Below, piece after piece: positions 48,601 through 51,184 of a stretch of DNA of 51,184 bases (position 1 is the stretch's first letter; every line of letters starts with the position of its first letter). Position numbers and translations under genes: made by a program. The DNA is from BOG-938 sp035524315 (GTDB taxonomy: Bacteria > Pseudomonadota > Alphaproteobacteria > Caulobacterales > Caulobacteraceae). The notes beneath the pieces are model-generated. The model was not told where the DNA came from. It did not search any database and saw nothing but the letters and a program-made list of their open reading frames with translations. The DNA lies in contig DATKPD010000086.1 of the NCBI GenBank assembly GCA_035524315.1, forward strand, positions 1-51,184. Reading direction: 5' to 3'.

Positions 48601-50424
48601 ATGCGTAAGAACCGGACGATCCTGACGATCAGCGTGGTCGTGGCCGTTCTCGCGGTTGTCTGGCTGGCGCTGCATCCGCACCGGCCGCACAATGTGATCC
48701 TGTTCGTGGCCGACGGTCTGCGCTCGGGCATCGTGACGCCGCAGGACGCGCCGGAGCTGGCGGCGGTGCGCGACCAAGGGGTGGATTTCCAGAACAGCCA
48801 CTCGATGTATCCCACCATCACCACGCCGAACGCCTCGGCGATCGCGACGGGCCACCGGGTGGGCGACACGGGCGATTTCGGCAACATCATGTACGCCGGG
48901 GCCCAGCCCCTGCCTTTCCCGGCGCTGTCGGTGCTGGCCACGGTGGAAGACGACGCCCAGATCGCCCTGCTCAACGCGCGCTACAATGGCGACTTCCTCA
49001 CCGAGCAAAGCCTGTTGGCCAATGCGCGCACCCACGGCTTTTCCACCGCGGCGATCGGTAAACTCGGCCCGGTCGCGATCCAGGATGTGACCCAGCGCGA
49101 CGGGACGGGCACGATCGTGATTGACGATTCAACCGGCCTGCCCGCGCCCGATGGCATTCCCCTGGCGCCCGACGTGGCGCAGGCGATCAAGGCTCTGGGC
49201 CTGCCCACCACCGCGCCGGACCGGGGGCTGAACAGCGATCCTGGCGCCTACAACATGCCGGGCGTGCACGTGCCGAACGTGGACCAGCAGGACTGGTTCG
49301 CGGCCGTGGCCGCCGACGTGGTGCTGCCCCGGTTCAAGGCGGCGCATAAGCCATTCTTGATGGTGTTCTGGTCACGCGATCCGGATGGCACCCAGCATAA
49401 CCAGGGCGACAGCCTCAACCAGGTGGAACCGGGCATCAACGGGCCGACGACCATGGCGGCGATCCGCAACGCCTCCAACGACCTGGCCCGCCTGCGCGCC
49501 AAGCTGAAGGCGCTGGGCCTGGACAAGACCACCGACATCGTCGTCACCGCCGACCACGGCTTTTCCACCGCATCCAAGCAGAGCACGACCTCGGCCTCGA
49601 CCAAGTTTTCCTATCGCGACGCCTTGCCGGGCTTCCTGCCGAGCAATTTCCTGACCATCGATCTGGGTCAGGCGCTCAACATGCCTATCGCCTCGGCCGG
49701 CGGCATTCCGGTGGAGCTGCAGGACGGCTTTCACCCCAAGGTCGGCGGGCTGATCGGCCCCGACCCGGCCCATCCCCAGATCGTCGTGGCCCCCAACGGC
49801 GGCAGCGACATGGTCTATCTGACTGGTCCAGACCCCAAGGCGATGGCGGCCCGCGTCGTCGCCCTGCTGGTGCAGGAGGACTATACCGGCGGCATCTTCG
49901 TGAAGGACGCGCTGGGGCCGATCCCTGGCGCCTTGCCGATGAGCGCGGTGGGGCTGGAGGGCCATGCCCGCACGCCCCAGCCGGACATGCTGGTGGAGTT
50001 CCGCAACTGGGCCGGCCGCTGCGCCAAGCCGGATACCTGCCAGATCGAGGTGGCCGACACCGACCTGCAGCAGGGCCAAGGCATCCACGGCTCGTTCGGC
50101 CGCGGCGACACGCACAATTTCATGGCCGCGATCGGTCCGGACTTTAAAAAGGGCTTCGTCGATCCGACGCCCGTGTCCAATGCCGACCTCAACCCGACCT
50201 TGGCGCGCATCCTCGGCCTGGACATCGCGCCCCAGGGCCACTTGCGGGGCCGGGTGATCCGCGAAAGTCTCAAGGGCGGCTCGGTCCCGGCGTTCCACGC
50301 CAAGACCCTGCGCTCAGACCCCGCGCCGAACGGCTTCGTCACCCAACTGAACTACCAGATGGTCGGCAATACGCCCTACTTCGACGCCGCTGGCATGCCC
50401 GGACGGGTGCTGGGGCTGAAGTAG
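48601..50424 (+). CDS. Alkaline phosphatase superfamily / nucleotide pyrophosphatase-like membrane-anchored protein
   Basis: Protein of 607 residues with an N-terminal membrane anchor (TILTISVVVAVLAVVWLAL) and a large periplasmic catalytic domain. NVILFVADGLRSGI holds the first metal Asp, MYPTITTPNASAIATGH the nucleophile Thr74 in the TTPN setting of phosphodiesterases and nucleotide pyrophosphatases, FWSRDPDGTQHNQGD a second metal cluster, and IVVTADHGFS a third. The C-terminal HGSFGRGDTHNFMAAIGPDF provides the last His. It most likely hydrolyses phosphodiesters or phosphate esters in the periplasm; the substrate is unknown. ATG 48601 is preferred over 48583 since GGAGGGG lies upstream. Confidence 0.87.
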   Translation: MRKNRTILTISVVVAVLAVVWLALHPHRPHNVILFVADGLRSGIVTPQDAPELAAVRDQGVDFQNSHSMYPTITTPNASAIATGHRVGDTGDFGNIMYAGAQPLPFPALSVLATVEDDAQIALLNARYNGDFLTEQSLLANARTHGFSTAAIGKLGPVAIQDVTQRDGTGTIVIDDSTGLPAPDGIPLAPDVAQAIKALGLPTTAPDRGLNSDPGAYNMPGVHVPNVDQQDWFAAVAADVVLPRFKAAHKPFLMVFWSRDPDGTQHNQGDSLNQVEPGINGPTTMAAIRNASNDLARLRAKLKALGLDKTTDIVVTADHGFSTASKQSTTSASTKFSYRDALPGFLPSNFLTIDLGQALNMPIASAGGIPVELQDGFHPKVGGLIGPDPAHPQIVVAPNGGSDMVYLTGPDPKAMAARVVALLVQEDYTGGIFVKDALGPIPGALPMSAVGLEGHARTPQPDMLVEFRNWAGRCAKPDTCQIEVADTDLQQGQGIHGSFGRGDTHNFMAAIGPDFKKGFVDPTPVSNADLNPTLARILGLDIAPQGHLRGRVIRESLKGGSVPAFHAKTLRSDPAPNGFVTQLNYQMVGNTPYFDAAGMPGRVLGLK

Positions 50425-50435
50425 CCAAGCCCTCG

Positions 50436-50448
50436 GCCCCGAAGGGGC
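50436..50448 (+). terminator. Short GC hairpin after the phosphodiesterase gene
   Basis: GCCCC-GAA-GGGGC at 50436-50448 forms a five-base-pair stem with a three-base loop, about 12 bases after the stop. No T-run follows. A weak candidate terminator. Confidence 0.3.
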
Positions 50449-50518
50449 ATGGGAGCTTGCGTCGCGCCGCCCCGCCCGCTAACCCACGCCCTGTCCCAGG
50501 ACGTGAAGGAGCGGCCCC

Positions 50519-50806
50519 ATGGCCATCGACGCGGCGACGGTGCGCAAGGTCGCCAGGCTCGCCCGGCTAAGCATCGCCGAAGACCGGCTGGAGCCGATGG
50601 CCCAGGAGCTGTCAGGCATTCTCGGCTGGATCGAGCAACTGGGCGAGGTCGACGTGGACGGCGTGGAGCCCATGACCTCGGCCGTGGCGGTCAAGCTGCC
50701 GATGCGCGAGGATGTGGTCACGGACGGCGGTGATCCGGCCAGGGTTCTGGCCAATGCGCCCCTGGCCCGCGACAACTTCTTCGTCGTGCCCAAGGTGGTC
50801 GAATAG
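50519..50806 (+). CDS. gatC: Glutamyl-tRNA(Gln) amidotransferase subunit C
   Basis: Small subunit of the GatCAB amidotransferase that turns Glu-tRNA(Gln) and Asp-tRNA(Asn) into the amide forms; 95 residues, the usual length. TVRKVARLARLSIAEDRLEP at the start and PMTSAVAVKLPMREDVVTDG in the middle are family signatures, ending NFFVVPKVVE. AAGGAG precedes the ATG by eight bases. The gatA start at 50807 follows its stop with no gap, so the two are co-transcribed. Confidence 0.96.
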   Translation: MAIDAATVRKVARLARLSIAEDRLEPMAQELSGILGWIEQLGEVDVDGVEPMTSAVAVKLPMREDVVTDGGDPARVLANAPLARDNFFVVPKVVE

Positions 50807-51184
50807 ATGGGCGAGCTGACCTCTCTCACCCTGAAGGCCGCGCTGGACGGCCTGAAGGCCAAGTCCTTTTCCGCCGTCGAGCTGACCCGCGCCCACGTCG
50901 AGGCGATCGAGGGCGCGCGCGCCCTGAACGCCTATGTGCTGGAGACGCCCGACAAGGCGCGTGCCATGGCGCAGGAGGCTGATGCGCGGCTCGCCAACGG
51001 CACGGCGCGGCCGCTCGAAGGCGTCGCGCTCGGCGTCAAGGACATGTTCTGCACCCGGGATGTGCGCACGACCGCGTGCTCGCGCATCCTCGGCGAATTC
51101 AAGCCGACCTACGAATCCTCGGTCACCGCCAATCTGTGGCGCGACGGGGCGGTGATGCTGGGCAAGCTGAACCTGGACGAATTC
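50807..51184 (+). CDS. gatA: Glutamyl-tRNA(Gln) amidotransferase subunit A (3' end outside window)
   Basis: The first 126 codons of the amidase-signature subunit of GatCAB, which frees ammonia from glutamine. GVALGVKDMFCTRDVRTTACS carries the catalytic Lys of the Ser-Ser-Lys triad. The beginning LTLKAALDGLKAKSFSAVEL is standard for GatA. The sequence stays open to the window end, so the catalytic serines lie outside. ATG 50807 follows the gatC stop directly. Confidence 0.95.
   Translation, partial: MGELTSLTLKAALDGLKAKSFSAVELTRAHVEAIEGARALNAYVLETPDKARAMAQEADARLANGTARPLEGVALGVKDMFCTRDVRTTACSRILGEFKPTYESSVTANLWRDGAVMLGKLNLDEF

Overview
The window is GC-rich, densely packed chromosomal DNA with almost no non-coding space. 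The gene content points to an alphaproteobacterium of the Caulobacterales (Caulobacter/Phenylobacterium-like): a ctaC-ctaD-ctaB-coxF-like-ctaG-ctaE-DUF983-SURF1-thrC-M16 peptidase-GNAT-pdeA run, an alphaproteobacterial mutY-DUF721-dsbA-smc block, a plant-type gshA, and a GEDEF/EAL protein that looks like the Caulobacter phosphodiesterase PdeA. No rRNA, tRNA, CRISPR array, insertion sequence, integrase or phage gene was seen. Most of the window is conserved core genome, and I found no obvious new multi-gene defence or mobile system. The less ordinary signals are regulatory structures, short genes and gene remnants.

Layout. 1-4977: a dual-specificity-type phosphatase (5' end may lie outside), then leftward DUF4170, pmbA/tldE and ubiD, then a rightward NAD-binding epimerase-like gene. 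5017-7157: a GT8 glycosyltransferase behind an unusually AT-rich stretch, and ubiA. 7263-16256: a small lipoprotein, PPK2, rsmE, gshA, DUF427 and an OPT transporter, DUF4112 and yccF-like divergent genes, a PfpI/DJ-1 protein, and tldD. 16527-28142: the aa3-type cytochrome c oxidase operon (ctaC, D, B, a 50-residue CoxF-like protein, G, E) followed by DUF983, SURF1, thrC, an M16 protease, a GNAT and pdeA, all rightward.

28184-35479: yqgE, peroxiredoxin, cytochrome b561, a Sua5-type tsaC, an FAD-linked oxidase, a 71-residue membrane protein, yaaA, 3-hydroxybutyrate dehydrogenase and patatin. 35504-44054: Nudix, TIGR02301, mutY, DUF721, two tandem DsbA-like proteins (one soluble, one lipoprotein), smc and a PepSY-type membrane protein. 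44241-51184: AEC transporter, SDR, an oxidoreductase-like small protein, a GT-C-like membrane protein, a 34-residue exported peptide, ruvX, a membrane-anchored phosphodiesterase/phosphatase, gatC and the 5' part of gatA, which runs off the window.

How the genes work together. The cta block encodes the three core subunits of cytochrome c oxidase plus heme O synthase, copper delivery (CtaG) and SURF1. UbiA and UbiD serve ubiquinone synthesis. TldD and TldE (PmbA), which form one protease, are both present but about 12.6 kb apart. RsmE, TsaC, GatC/GatA, RuvX, MutY and SMC are translation and genome-maintenance functions. GshA, the peroxiredoxin, YaaA and the Dsb proteins are redox and stress functions. 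Several convergent gene pairs abut or overlap at their stop codons, so ordinary intrinsic terminators with T-runs are scarce.
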